64,000 nucleotides of DNA from Xanthomonas bonasiae (GCF_017163705.1 NZ_JAFIWB010000016.1:47676-111675), one strand, 5' to 3'; positions 19,604-28,213 are shown, numbered from the stretch's first letter. Numbers and translations: made by a program. The notes: generated by a model from the sequence alone, not told the origin.

Positions 19604-21247
19604 TCACAGGTTCTGGTAGTTCGGCCCGGAGCCGCCTTCCGGCGTGACCCAGTTGATGATTTCGTAGGGGTCCTTGATGTCGCAGGTCTTGCAGTGCACG
19701 CAGTTGGCGGCGTTGATCTGCAGGCGCTTGCCGGCCGCGTCGTCGACGATCTCGTACACCGCGGCGGGGCAGAAGCGGGTGCAGGGGTTGCCGTATTCCT
19801 CGGTGCAGCGGGTCACGCAGATCTGCGGGTCCAGCACCTGCAGGTGCACGGGCTGGTCTTCGTCGTGTTCGGTGGCGGCGAAGTACACGGCCTGCAGGCG
19901 GTCGCGCGGCGCCAGGTCGCGCTGCACGTAGTCGCGCTTGGGCTGTTCGTGTTCGCCCAGCCGGTCCAGCGACGACCAGTCGGCGGTCACCTTCAGCGTC
20001 CACGGCGAGGCGCCCTTGACCAGGGTCTCCCAGGCGCCGTTGAGCAGGCCGAACCACATGCCCTTCTTGAAGCCGGGCTTGATGTTGCGCACCTGGCGCA
20101 GTTCGGCCATCACCTCCGAGCCGCGCAGCCGCGCGTCGAAGCCGGCCGGGTTCAGCGCCGCGCCGGCGGCCAGGTGTTCGGCGGCGAGCATGCCGCTGCG
20201 GATCGCCTGGTGGGTGCCCTTGATCTTGGGCACGTTGAGCAGGCCGGCGCTGTCGCCGATCAGCAGCGCGCCGGGCATCTCCACCTTCGGCAACGACTGC
20301 CAGCCGCCGCTGGCGATGGCGCGGGCGCCGGCCGACAGGATGGTGCCGCCTTCCAGCAGCGGCTTCATCAGCGGATGGTTCTTCCATTGCTGGAACGCCT
20401 CCCACGGCCGGTATTCGGGGTCGTGGTAGTCCAGGCCGCTGACGTAGCCCAGCGCCACCTGGTTGTTCTCCAGGTGGTACAGGAAGCTGCCGGCATAGGT
20501 GGCGTTGTCCGCCGGCCAGCCCAGGGTATGCACGATCTTGCCGGGCACCACGCGGCCTTCCGGCAGCTGCCACAGTTCCTTGATGCCGATCGAATAGGCC
20601 TGCGGGTCGCTGTCGGCGTCCAGCGCGAAGCGCTTGACCAGGCGCTTGGTCAGGTGCCCGCGCGCGCCTTCGGCCAGCACCGTGACCTTGGCGCGGATAT
20701 CGATGCCGGGGGTGTAGCCGGGCTTGTGCGACCCGTCCTTGGCCACGCCCATGTCGCCGATGCGCACGCCGAGCACCGTGCCGTCGTCGGCATGCAGGGT
20801 CTCGGCGGCGGCGAAGCCGGGATAGATTTCCACGCCCAGCGCCTCGGCCTGCGGCGCCAGCCACGCGCACAGCGCGCCGAGGCTGACGATGAAGTTGCCG
20901 TGGTTGCGCATGCCCGGCGGCACGATCGGAAACTTGCGCCCGCCGTCCTTGCTCAGGTGCCAGAACTCGTCTTCGCCGGCGGGCACGCAGATCGGCGGCG
21001 GCGCGTCGCGCCAGCCGGGCAGCAGCGCGTCGAGCGGCGCCGGTTCGATCACCGCGCCGGACAGGATCTGCGCACCGACCGTGCTGGCCTTTTCGATCAC
21101 GCAGACCGAGATGTCCGGGTTGAGCTGCCTGAGCCGGATCGCGAACGCCAGCCCGGCCGGACCCGCGCCGACGGTGACCACGTCGTATTCCATGACGTCG
21201 CGTTCCACTGGCTCCGGCGCGTTGGCGCCGCCCTCCAATTCCGTCAT
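19604..21247 (-). CDS. etfQO: Electron transfer flavoprotein-ubiquinone oxidoreductase
   Basis: Inner-membrane enzyme that takes electrons from EtfAB and reduces ubiquinone. The 547-residue protein begins with an FAD fold, YDVVTVGAGPAGLAFAIRL, near residue 22. It has the conserved VLAEGARGHLTK and ALLIGDSAGLLNVPKIKGTHQAIRSG segments. The C-terminal [4Fe-4S] ferredoxin domain holds four clustered cysteines in ANCVHCKTCDIKDP, plus others in CTRFCPAAVYE. The end NWVTPEGGSGPNYQ is typical. I chose ATG 21247 over an ATG at 21346, since the extra 33 residues do not look like the family N-terminus. It diverges from the AlkB-like gene and works with EtfAB, 12 kb away. Confidence 0.94.
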   Translation of the reverse strand: MTELEGGANAPEPVERDVMEYDVVTVGAGPAGLAFAIRLRQLNPDISVCVIEKASTVGAQILSGAVIEPAPLDALLPGWRDAPPPICVPAGEDEFWHLSKDGGRKFPIVPPGMRNHGNFIVSLGALCAWLAPQAEALGVEIYPGFAAAETLHADDGTVLGVRIGDMGVAKDGSHKPGYTPGIDIRAKVTVLAEGARGHLTKRLVKRFALDADSDPQAYSIGIKELWQLPEGRVVPGKIVHTLGWPADNATYAGSFLYHLENNQVALGYVSGLDYHDPEYRPWEAFQQWKNHPLMKPLLEGGTILSAGARAIASGGWQSLPKVEMPGALLIGDSAGLLNVPKIKGTHQAIRSGMLAAEHLAAGAALNPAGFDARLRGSEVMAELRQVRNIKPGFKKGMWFGLLNGAWETLVKGASPWTLKVTADWSSLDRLGEHEQPKRDYVQRDLAPRDRLQAVYFAATEHDEDQPVHLQVLDPQICVTRCTEEYGNPCTRFCPAAVYEIVDDAAGKRLQINAANCVHCKTCDIKDPYEIINWVTPEGGSGPNYQNL

Positions 21248-21360
21248 CTGGTCCGCTCCCGTTGGCTCGATCTGGCTGTCTGCATTTTCAGGCTTTGTGC
21301 GTGACGGGGCAAATTCCGCACGCTGGCGTATGGTGCCGGCCGGCATGCTAGCGTGGCGCG

Positions 21361-21942
21361 ATGCAACTCGATCTGCCCGGCGCCGACGTCCGCTGGCTGC
21401 CCGGCTGGCTCGCCCCGGCCGAGGCGGCGGCGCTGTTGGCGCACTTGCTGGCCGGGGTGGCCTGGGAGGTTCACCGCATCCGCCTGTTCGGGCGGATGGT
21501 GGATTCGCCGCGGCTGAGCTGCTGGATCGGCGACCCGGAGGCGAGCTACCGCTATTCCGGTACCCGCTTCGCGCCGCATCCGTGGCCGCCGGCGTTGCAG
21601 CCGTTGCGCGAACGGCTGGCCGCGGAGACCGGAGTCGCGTTCAACAGCGTGCTGGCCAACCGCTATCGCGACGGCCGCGATGCGATGGGCTGGCACAGCG
21701 ACGACGAAAAGGAATTGGGCGCGCGTCCGCTGATCGCCTCGCTGAGCCTGGGCGCCACGCGCCGCTTCGTGCTGCGCCATCGCCAGGAGCCGGCGCTGCG
21801 CCAGGCGCTGGAACTGAGCGCCGGTGGCTTGCTGTTGATGGGCGGGGAGACCCAGCGCCTGTACCGGCATGCCTTGCCGCGGACTGCGAAACCGGTCGGC
21901 GAGCGGATCAATCTGACGTTTCGGAAAATCGCCGCGCCTTAG
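21361..21942 (+). CDS. AlkB-like alpha-ketoglutarate-dependent dioxygenase
   Basis: The 193-residue protein has the Fe(II)/2-oxoglutarate core of AlkB homologues. The iron ligands are HSDD (His112, Asp114) and the distal His170 in YRHALPRT; the 2-oxoglutarate-binding arginines are in RINLTFRK (Arg182, Arg188). The segment NSVLANRYRDGRDAMGWH and the following ASLSLGATRRFVLRH match the ALKBH2/3 type, which removes 1-methyladenine and 3-methylcytosine by oxidative demethylation. So a DNA or RNA alkylation-repair role is likely. Substrate is inferred from family only. It is divergent from ETF-QO and is followed by a repeat cluster. Confidence 0.87.
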   Translation: MQLDLPGADVRWLPGWLAPAEAAALLAHLLAGVAWEVHRIRLFGRMVDSPRLSCWIGDPEASYRYSGTRFAPHPWPPALQPLRERLAAETGVAFNSVLANRYRDGRDAMGWHSDDEKELGARPLIASLSLGATRRFVLRHRQEPALRQALELSAGGLLLMGGETQRLYRHALPRTAKPVGERINLTFRKIAAP

Positions 21943-21953
21943 CGGCCACGAAT

Positions 21954-22383
21954 TCCCTTCTCCCCCTCGGGAGCATGGTCTCCTTTTCAGGGGAAGTGCC
22001 TCGAAGGGGCGGATGAGGGTACGGGCGCAGTCTGGTGCCCCCAAACTCTGCGAGACGCTTCGCGCCGTACCCTCACCCCAACCCCTCTCCCGGTGGGAGA
22101 GGGGCAGACGTTCCCTTCTCCCATCGGGAGAAGGTGCCCCGAAGGGGTGGATGAGGGTACGGGCGCAGCCTGGTGCATCCAACTCCGCGAGTCGCTTTCG
22201 CGCCGTACCCTCACCCCAACCCCTCTCCCGATGGGAGAGGGGCTAGCGGCTGTTCCTTCTCCCATCGGGAGAAGGTGCCCCGAAGGGGCGGATGAGGGTA
22301 GGGCGCAGCCTGGTGCCCCCAAACTCCGCGAGACGCTTTGCGCCGTACCCTCGCCCCAACCCCTCTCCCGGCGGGAGAGGGGC
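21954..22383. repeat. Cluster of three ~130-150 bp imperfect-palindrome repeats
   Basis: Three copies in direct orientation at about 21954-22105, 22112-22243 and 22254-22383. Each has a left arm (CTTCTCCC, CGGGAGAAGG, GCCCCGAAGGGG, then GATGAGGGTACGGGCGCAG), a middle of ~35 bases with a CTCCGCGAG-type core, and a right arm (GCGCCGTACCCTCACCCCAA, then a CTCTCCC/GGGAGAG hairpin). The arms TGAGGGTACGG and CCGTACCCTCA are inverted, so each copy could fold into a long stem. The same family recurs at 49155-49536. It fills the 447-bp gap between the AlkB-like gene and the MCE operon; no gene is seen there. Confidence 0.88.
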
Positions 22384-22389
22384 TTTGGA

Positions 22390-23058
22390 TCAGCGGCGCG
22401 GTGCCGGTGCGACCTTCGGCACCGGCGCCAGGGCCGTGGCCGCATCGGCCTGGCCCTGCTGCAGGGTCCAGCCGACCACATCGCCGGTCACCTGCGACAG
22501 CGCCTGGCTGAAGGCGTCGGCGACCTGCGCCTGCGCGGTGCTGGCGGCCGGTTGCGCGGCGAGGAAGGTGCGCGAGGCGACCACGCGCTGGTCGGGCGTG
22601 TACAGCAACTTGGCGTTGAGCTCGATCGTGGCCGATGGCACGTCGTGGCCGGCGTAGTCGGATTCGAAGCGGCGCAGGTCCAGCAACAGCTTGTAGTCGG
22701 CGCGGATGCCGGTGCCGAGCCGGGCCACGCCGGGAATGCGGCCGGAATCCTCGAACGCGCGGACCAGGGTGTCCTCCAGCATGTCGGTGGCGGGCTGCGC
22801 CCAGCTGACGCCGCTGTAGACCTGCAGTTCGCCCGGGGTGGGGCGCACCGAGATGCGCGGGCTGTCGACCACCCGCGCGGCGCTGGGCTTGGCGATCGCC
22901 AGTTGCCAGGTTACCTGCGGCCATGACGGATCCGGCGCGACGCGCACGTTGGGCGCGTAGATCGTCACCGGATCCTTGCTGCCGCCGGTCAGCGCGGAGC
23001 AGCCAGCGAGCAGCAGGGCCGGAAGGGCGAGCAGCAGGAGGGCGCGCGTCGGCTTCAT
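22390..23058 (-). CDS. ABC-type transport auxiliary lipoprotein of the MCE system
   Basis: The 222-residue lipoprotein has MKPTRALLLLALPALLLAGC as signal, lipobox LAGC and Cys20. The mature part fits the ABC_trans_aux (PqiC/LetA-partner-like) family: DPVTIYAPNVRVAPDP, ISVRPTPGELQVYSGVSWAQP, then IPGVARLGTGIRADYKLLLDLRRFE and a C-terminal helix. Such lipoproteins sit in the outer membrane and work with MCE proteins in lipid transport between membranes. The start overlaps the stop of the MCE gene (ATGA, 23055-23058). Last gene of the four-gene operon; it ends a few bases before the repeat cluster. Confidence 0.88.
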   Translation of the reverse strand: MKPTRALLLLALPALLLAGCSALTGGSKDPVTIYAPNVRVAPDPSWPQVTWQLAIAKPSAARVVDSPRISVRPTPGELQVYSGVSWAQPATDMLEDTLVRAFEDSGRIPGVARLGTGIRADYKLLLDLRRFESDYAGHDVPSATIELNAKLLYTPDQRVVASRTFLAAQPAASTAQAQVADAFSQALSQVTGDVVGWTLQQGQADAATALAPVPKVAPAPRR

Positions 23059-23981
23059 TTGGGTTTGAACTCCTTCGGGGCGTCGCGGCCGAGCAGGTAG
23101 CGCGCGGGGTTGTTGTCCAGGCGGTCGCTGACCCGGCGCAGGTCGCGGATCAGCCCGCGCAGTTCGGTCAGGGTCGGGCCGAGCTGGCCCAGGCCGTCGT
23201 TGGCGAAGCTGTTGATCGCCGCGCGGTTCTCGCCCAGGATCTTGTCGGCGTTGCCGGACGCCGAATCGAGCTTGCTCAGCGTGCTTTCCAGCTTGTCCAG
23301 GATCGGCGGCAGCTGCTGCACCAGGTTCTGGTCCAGGCGCTGGATGGTGCCGTTGGTGGTCTTCAGGGTCACGTCGAGATTGCGCGCGGCATCGCGCGCG
23401 CTGAGGATCAGCGATTGCATGCCTTCGTCGCGGTCGGCCAGCGAGCCGCTGATCGTTTCCAGGTTGTGCAGGGTGGCGGTGATGCTGGCCACGTTGCGGT
23501 CGCTGAGCACTTCGTCCAGGCGCTCGACGATGCGGTTGGCGGTGTCGGTGATGTTCTGCAGCGCCGACGGCGTGGTCTGGATGATCGGCGCGTCGCTGGC
23601 GTCGATGGAGGTCAGCGACGGCGCCTCCGGGGTGCCGCCGGAGAGCTGGATGATCGACGGCCCGGTCAGGCTGGTGATGCCCAGTTTGGCGCGGGTGTCG
23701 CTCTTGATCGGCGTGGTCGAATTCAGCCGCACCCGCGCCACCACCTGGCGCGGATCGTTCGGCGCCAGGGTCAGTTCGGTGATCGAGCCGACCGCGATGC
23801 CGTTGTACTGCACCGGGCTGCCCACCGACAGGCCGGTCACCGCCTCGCGGAACACCACCCGGTATTCCTGCCAGGTGCGGTCGGACGAATACTTGGCGGC
23901 CCACAGCCCGAACAGCAGCAAGGCCAGCCCGGCCACGATGGTGAAGGCGCCGATCAGGACGTAGTTGGCTTTGGTTTCCAT
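23055..23981 (-). CDS. mlaD: MCE (mammalian cell entry) family lipid-binding protein, MlaD type
   Basis: The 308-residue protein has one N-terminal membrane helix (NYVLIGAFTIVAGLALLLFGLWAA, about residues 6-29). A single MCE domain follows (about 38-115: YRVVFREAVTGLSVGSPVQYNGIAVGSI, ending before SGGTPEAPSLT). The rest is a long helical region rich in Leu, Asp and Asn, ending in DLRRVSDRLDNNPARYLLGRD. MCE proteins form hexameric rings on the inner-membrane ABC transporter and carry phospholipids across the periplasm. The long helical tail suggests a needle or funnel, as in PqiB-like proteins, rather than a short MlaD ring. The gene is 3 bp after mlaF. Confidence 0.9.
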   Translation of the reverse strand: METKANYVLIGAFTIVAGLALLLFGLWAAKYSSDRTWQEYRVVFREAVTGLSVGSPVQYNGIAVGSITELTLAPNDPRQVVARVRLNSTTPIKSDTRAKLGITSLTGPSIIQLSGGTPEAPSLTSIDASDAPIIQTTPSALQNITDTANRIVERLDEVLSDRNVASITATLHNLETISGSLADRDEGMQSLILSARDAARNLDVTLKTTNGTIQRLDQNLVQQLPPILDKLESTLSKLDSASGNADKILGENRAAINSFANDGLGQLGPTLTELRGLIRDLRRVSDRLDNNPARYLLGRDAPKEFKPK

Positions 23982-23984
23982 GGC

Positions 23985-24806
23985 TCAGTGGGTCTCGGTC
24001 CAGGCGGTTTTGGCGTCGCGCGCCGCGCGCGCGCGCGGGCCGTGGAAATAGTCCTGGATCCAGGGGTGGTCGACCTGCTCGATCTCGGCCAGCGGCGCGG
24101 TGGCGATGACCTTGCGGTCGGCCAGCACCGCCACGCGGTCGCAGATAGCGTACAAGGTGTCCAGGTCGTGGGTGATGAGGAACACGGTCAGCCCCAGCGC
24201 TTCCTGCAGGGTGCGGATCAGGCGGTCGAAGGCGGCCGCGCCGATCGGGTCCAGCCCGGCGGTGGGTTCGTCCAGGAACAGCAGCGGCGGGTCCAGCGCC
24301 AGCGCGCGCGCCAGTCCGGCGCGCTTGCGCATGCCGCCGGACAGCTGCGAGGGCAGCTTGTTGATCGCATCGGCCGGCAGCCCGGCCAGCTTCACCTTCA
24401 GCAGCGCCAGTTCGTAATGCCAGCTGTCGGGCAGTTCGCCGAAGTGCTCCTTGAGCGGCACCTGCACGTTCTCGCCCACGCTCAGCGAGGAGAACAGCGC
24501 GCCGTCCTGGAACAGCACGCCGGTATTGCGCTCCACGTGCAGGCGGTCTTCGCGGCGCCGGGAGTCGGTGTCCACGCCGAGCACGCGGATGTGGCCGGCA
24601 TCGGGCTCGCGCAGGCCGAGGATGCTGCGCATCAGCACCGACTTGCCGGTGCCCGAGCCGCCGACCACGCCGAGGATCTCGCCGCGGCGCACGTCCAGGT
24701 CCAGGTCTTCGTGCACGGTCTGGGTGCCGAAGCGGTTGAGCAGGCCGCGGACCGAGATGGCCAGTTCTTGGTCGGGATTGGGGATTGGGGATTCGGGATT
24801 GGTCAA
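23985..24806 (-). CDS. mlaF: ABC transporter ATP-binding protein of the MCE lipid-transport system
   Basis: The 273-residue ATPase shows Walker A GGSGTGKS (about residues 49-56), signature LSGGMRKRAGLARAL, Walker B LLFLDEPTAGLDP and the switch His in LITHDLDT. It powers lipid transport with MlaE. The first ~14 residues (MTNPESPIPNPDQE) are encoded by a heptamer repeat element that fills the mlaE-mlaF gap. The domain itself begins at ELAISVRGLLNRFG, so the native start may have been displaced by the element. No strong ribosome site precedes ATG 24806, which makes the start uncertain. Confidence 0.92.
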   Translation of the reverse strand: MTNPESPIPNPDQELAISVRGLLNRFGTQTVHEDLDLDVRRGEILGVVGGSGTGKSVLMRSILGLREPDAGHIRVLGVDTDSRRREDRLHVERNTGVLFQDGALFSSLSVGENVQVPLKEHFGELPDSWHYELALLKVKLAGLPADAINKLPSQLSGGMRKRAGLARALALDPPLLFLDEPTAGLDPIGAAAFDRLIRTLQEALGLTVFLITHDLDTLYAICDRVAVLADRKVIATAPLAEIEQVDHPWIQDYFHGPRARAARDAKTAWTETH

Positions 24807-24882
24807 GGCAATGGCTCCCGGCCAGGCAGCGCGCGGCGTCCGCCTTCAACGAATCCCCAATTCCCAATCTCCAATCCCGGCT
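24771..24882. repeat. Heptamer inverted-pair element between mlaE and mlaF
   Basis: A G-rich arm of GGGATTG/GGGATTC heptamers (about 24774-24806) faces a C-rich arm (AATCCCC, AATTCCC, AATCTCC, AATCCCGGCT; to 24882). In gene orientation it starts four bases after the mlaE stop, with AGCCGGGATTGG. It runs into the start of mlaF, so it both fills the operon gap and supplies the MlaF N-terminal codons. Confidence 0.85.
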
Positions 24883-24885
24883 CCA

Positions 24886-26019
24886 TCACCACCCCACGTT
24901 CATGAACCACAGCGCGGCGATCGCGTCGATGATGATCACCAGCGAGATCGTCTGCACCACGCTGGAGGTGGTGCGCTCGCCGACCGATTGCGCGGTGCCT
25001 TCCACGCGCAGGCCTTCCAGACAGCCGATCAGGCCGATCACGATCGCGAAGATCGGCGCCTTCGACAGGCCCACCAGCATGTGCCGCAGCTGGATGGTGT
25101 CGTGCATGCGCGCCAGGTACATCTGCGGCGGGATGCCCAGGTCGAAGGCGCCGACGGTGACGCCGCCGGCCAGGCCGGCGATCATCGCCACGAAGGTCAG
25201 CAGCGGCAGCATCACCAGCAGCGCCACCAGCCGCGGGATCACCAGCAGGTCCATCGGGTCCAGACCCAGGGTCTGGATCGCGTCCACCTCTTCGCGCGCC
25301 TTCATCGCGCCGATCTGCGCGGTGAACGCGCTGGCGGTGCGCCCGGCCAGCACGATCGCGGTCAGCAGCACCGCGAATTCGCGCAGGAAGGCGATGCTGA
25401 CCAGTTCCACCACATAGATCTCGGCGCCGAAGTCGCGCAGGATGGTCGAGCCCAGGAACGCGATCACCGCGCCGACCAGATAGGACAGCAGGGCGACCAG
25501 CGGCACCGCGTCCAGCCCGACCTGTTCCATGTGGTGCACGGTGGAGGTCAGGCGGAAACGCCGCGGTTCGTGCACCAGGCGTAGCACCTTGACCAGGGTC
25601 TCGCCGAGGAAGCCGACCAGGGCGACGATCTCCTTGCCGTTGCGGTGCACCGCGTAGCCCAGGCGCTCCAGCGCCGCGGCGAAGCCGTAGTCGCGCTTGC
25701 GCTTGGGGCGGTCGTCGGCGACGTCCTCGATGGTGCTGACCAGCGCCTGGTGGTCGTGGCGGAAGTTCAGCGCCTCGTGGGCGATGCCGTTGCGGGTGGC
25801 GTAGCGCATCAGCTGCAGCACGCCGGCCGAATCCAGCTGGCCGATGCCGCTGGCGTCGATGCCGGTGGTGCCGGCCGGCAGCGTGCGCAGCACGTCGGAC
25901 GACGCCAGCGCGGTGGCCAGCGTCCAACTGCCGGATAGCCGCACCCGCGTGGGGTCTCGGTCGTCCTGGCTGAGTGTTGGCGGTTGCGGTTCGATCATGG
26001 GGTGTCCGGGCGCGAGCAT
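24886..26019 (-). CDS. mlaE: MlaE-type ABC permease with an N-terminal STAS-like domain
   Basis: The 377-residue protein is a fusion. Residues ~15-115 look like a STAS domain (VRLSGSWTLATALASSD, GTTGIDASGIGQLDSAGVLQLM), equivalent to MlaB. The C-terminal ~250 residues form the MlaE permease with VGAVIAFLGSTILRDFGAEIYVV, EFAVLLTAIVLAGRTASAFTAQIGAMKAREEVDAI and several helices. Together with MlaF it makes the inner-membrane ABC core for lipid transport. ATG 26019 is used; an in-frame ATG at 25998 (MIEPQPPTLSQ) is equally possible. First gene of the operon mlaE-mlaF-mlaD-lipoprotein. No separate mlaB or mlaC is seen nearby. Confidence 0.9.
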   Translation of the reverse strand: MLAPGHPMIEPQPPTLSQDDRDPTRVRLSGSWTLATALASSDVLRTLPAGTTGIDASGIGQLDSAGVLQLMRYATRNGIAHEALNFRHDHQALVSTIEDVADDRPKRKRDYGFAAALERLGYAVHRNGKEIVALVGFLGETLVKVLRLVHEPRRFRLTSTVHHMEQVGLDAVPLVALLSYLVGAVIAFLGSTILRDFGAEIYVVELVSIAFLREFAVLLTAIVLAGRTASAFTAQIGAMKAREEVDAIQTLGLDPMDLLVIPRLVALLVMLPLLTFVAMIAGLAGGVTVGAFDLGIPPQMYLARMHDTIQLRHMLVGLSKAPIFAIVIGLIGCLEGLRVEGTAQSVGERTTSSVVQTISLVIIIDAIAALWFMNVGW

Positions 26020-26096
26020 ACCTGTTTCGCCTGCACCGCAATGTCGTCGTGCGCCACAGGGTGGCTGTGCGCGGGGTTCGCGCCATACTAGCCGAC

Positions 26097-27356
26097 ATGC
26101 AAGCCGCGCCCATCGCCACTCCCTCTGCCAGCGCCACCTATGCGCAACGGATCGCCTTCGTCTCCGAGATCGCCGGCCGCCTGCACACCTACGGCACCAC
26201 CGCGCAACGCCTGGAGGCGGCGGTGGTGGCGTTGTCGCAGCAGTTGGACCTGGATTGCGAACCCTGGTCCAACCCGACCGGGCTGATCCTCAGTTTCAGC
26301 GATCCGACCAAGGCGATCGGCTCCAGCGACATCACCCGCGTGGTGCGGCTGGCGCCGGGCGACAACGATCTGCACAAGCTCAGCGTCGCCGACAGCATCG
26401 CCGACGACGTCGCCAGCGGGCGCATGAGTGTGGCCCAGGGCCATACCGCGCTGCGCCAGCTGGACCGCCCGCCGGGGCGGCGCTGGAAGGCGATGCAGGT
26501 GCTCGGCTTCGGCCTGGCCGCGCTCGGCGTGGCCGGGCTGTGGCGGCTGCCGTGGCTGGACATCGCCACCGCCACCGCGATCGGCCTGCTGATCGGCGCG
26601 CTGACCCAGCTCACCGACAAGCGCCCGGCGGCCAAGGAGGCCAACGAGGCGCTGGCGGCGCTGCTGGCCGGCGTCGTCGCCGCGCTGGTGGCGACCTTCG
26701 TGGCGCCGCTGAACCTCAATTCGGTGATCATCGCCTCGCTGGTGGTGCTGCTGCCGGGGATGGCGCTGACCAATGCGGTCAACGAACTGACCAGCCAGCA
26801 CTGGGTATCCGGCACGGCGCGCTTCGCCGGTGCGGTCACCACCATCCTCAAGCTCACCGTGGGCGCGGTGATCGCGGTGACCCTGGCGCAGTTGCTCGGA
26901 CTGGAGCCGCTGGTGCACGCGTCGCGGCCGCAGGCGGTGTGGGTGGAATGGGCGTCGCTGCTGGTCGCGGCGTACGCGTTCGCGTTGCTGTTCAAGGCCA
27001 ACGGCCGCGACTATCCGTGGGTGATGGCCGCCTCGGTGGCCGGCTACGCGATCGCGCGCTTCGCCGGCGAGGCCTGGGGCAGCCCGGTCGGGATCTTCCT
27101 GTCGGCGATGTCGCTGACCGCGGCCGGCAATCTGTTCGGCCGGCTGGTGCAGCGTCCGGGCGCGCTGATCCGCCTGCCCGGCATCATCATGCTGGTGCCC
27201 GGCAGCGCCAGCCTGCGCGGACTGCTGACCCTGGTGCAGCAGCACGACGTGTCCGGCGGGCAGTCGGCGCTGCTGGCGGTGACCAATATCGTGATGGCGC
27301 TGGTCGCCGGCCTGCTGTTCGGCAATCTGCTGGTGCCGGCGCGGAAGAATCTCTAG
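26097..27356 (+). CDS. ThrE-like threonine/serine exporter family protein
   Basis: The 419-residue membrane protein fits the ThrE family. The N-terminal half has the conserved cytoplasmic start (ISEIAGRLHTYG-type: FVSEIAGRLHTYGTTAQRLE), then LKAMQVLGFGLAALGV-like helices and AAKEANEALAALLAGVVAAL. The C-terminal half holds further helices with GIIMLVPGSASLRGL near residue 365. The family exports threonine and serine by the proton motive force; the substrate here is not shown. ATG 26097 was chosen over one at 25974, because the longer version adds a poor, Arg-rich stretch overlapping the mlaE promoter region. It diverges from the MCE operon. Confidence 0.85.
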   Translation: MQAAPIATPSASATYAQRIAFVSEIAGRLHTYGTTAQRLEAAVVALSQQLDLDCEPWSNPTGLILSFSDPTKAIGSSDITRVVRLAPGDNDLHKLSVADSIADDVASGRMSVAQGHTALRQLDRPPGRRWKAMQVLGFGLAALGVAGLWRLPWLDIATATAIGLLIGALTQLTDKRPAAKEANEALAALLAGVVAALVATFVAPLNLNSVIIASLVVLLPGMALTNAVNELTSQHWVSGTARFAGAVTTILKLTVGAVIAVTLAQLLGLEPLVHASRPQAVWVEWASLLVAAYAFALLFKANGRDYPWVMAASVAGYAIARFAGEAWGSPVGIFLSAMSLTAAGNLFGRLVQRPGALIRLPGIIMLVPGSASLRGLLTLVQQHDVSGGQSALLAVTNIVMALVAGLLFGNLLVPARKNL

Positions 27357-27383
27357 TTCCGCGGTCGCTGCGGCAGGCATAAA

Positions 27384-27407
27384 AAACGCCGGCTCGCGCT
27401 GGCGTTT
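27384..27407 (-). terminator. Terminator of the H-NS-like gene (possibly also for the exporter gene)
   Basis: AAACGCC, a 10-base loop, GGCGTTT. On the minus strand the stem is followed by six T residues, so it best serves the H-NS-like gene ending at 27456. A second, imperfect hairpin (GATCCCC/GGATCGGGG, about 27421-27447) lies between them. Confidence 0.7.
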
Positions 27408-27455
27408 CTCGAATAAACGACCGATCCCCGACCCGTTGCCGGATCGGGGTGCCGA

Positions 27456-27932
27456 TCAGTTTTTCGGGGCGGCGGACTTGCTGGCTTTCTTGGCGACCTT
27501 GGCGACTTTCTTGGTGGCCTTCTTCGCCGTCTTCTTGGCCGGCGCGGCGGACTTGGCCGGCGCTGCGATCAGGAAGTCGTCGACCTTCTTGCCCTTGGCC
27601 ACCTGCTCGGCCAGCCAGCGCGGCTGCTTGCCGCGGCCGGTCCAGGTTTCGGCGGTATTGGCCGGATTGCGGTACTTCGGCGGCACCTTGCCCAGCTTGC
27701 GGCCCGGCTTCGGACCCGGCTTGCCGGCAGCCGGCTTGCGGCCGCGCTTGGCCGGAGCGGCGCCATCGAAGACTTCGTCGATGCTGTAACCGTGCGACTT
27801 GGCCAGGCGTGCCAGCTGCGTGCGGACCTTGGCGATGGGCGTGCGCTTGGCGACGATGGTCTGTTGCTTCTTGGCCGTCTTGATGAGAGCGCCCAACTGC
27901 TTGGCCGACAGGCCACTGAGATCGATGGTCAT
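27456..27932 (-). CDS. H-NS family histone-like DNA-binding protein with Lys/Ala-rich tail
   Basis: The 158-residue protein has an N-terminal helical region (MTIDLSGLSAKQLGALIKTA). The central part contains AAPAKRGRKPAAGKPGPKPG, a Pro/Gly/Lys linker. The H-NS C-terminal DNA-binding motif KYRNPANTAETWTGRGKQPRWL (shown in parts: YRNP, WTGRGKQPRW) covers about residues 89-110. A histone-H1-like tail of Lys-Ala repeats (KKTAKKATKKVAKVAKK) follows. Such proteins silence AT-rich foreign DNA and bridge filaments. ATG 27932 was chosen over an upstream ATG at 28079, as it fits the family start and has GGAG in the leader. It is monocistronic, with an AT-rich upstream region (27933-28140) likely to hold its promoter. 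Confidence 0.88.
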   Translation of the reverse strand: MTIDLSGLSAKQLGALIKTAKKQQTIVAKRTPIAKVRTQLARLAKSHGYSIDEVFDGAAPAKRGRKPAAGKPGPKPGRKLGKVPPKYRNPANTAETWTGRGKQPRWLAEQVAKGKKVDDFLIAAPAKSAAPAKKTAKKATKKVAKVAKKASKSAAPKN

Positions 27933-28178
27933 TTGTACTCCGGAAAATGGGTGATGGGCATACAGCCATTCCCTGGCTAGAGCGGAATCATAATATCGCT
28001 TTATCGGATTGACAAATATTCCGGGTATTTCGATAGGCACGCCGATCGCTGGATCGGTGTGGGTGTCACTTATACGCACCGAATTCCGATTGTCAAATCA
28101 ACGCGGGGTAACGGCGCTGATTCGGTCGGCATATTGACCCGGCAAATGTCGAGGCCGCGTCGTGACGAATCGCGGCGC

Positions 28179-28209
28179 AAAAAAAGGCCGGGATATATTC
28201 CCGGCCTTT
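28179..28209 (-). terminator. Rho-independent terminator of proS
   Basis: On the minus strand, AAAGGCCGGGAATATATCCCGGCC is followed by seven T residues, five bases after the proS stop. The stem is GGCCGGG/CCCGGCC with an AT loop. Confidence 0.9.
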
Positions 28210-28213
28210 CCGA

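Noticed and set aside
18413..21304. 963-codon plus-strand frame over the RgpF-HAD and ETF-QO genes
   Set aside because: It spans two unrelated minus-strand genes and has no recognisable domain.
24771..24882. Insertion sequence or transposon
   Set aside because: The element has inverted ends but is only ~110 bp and encodes no transposase; it is a short non-autonomous repeat at most.
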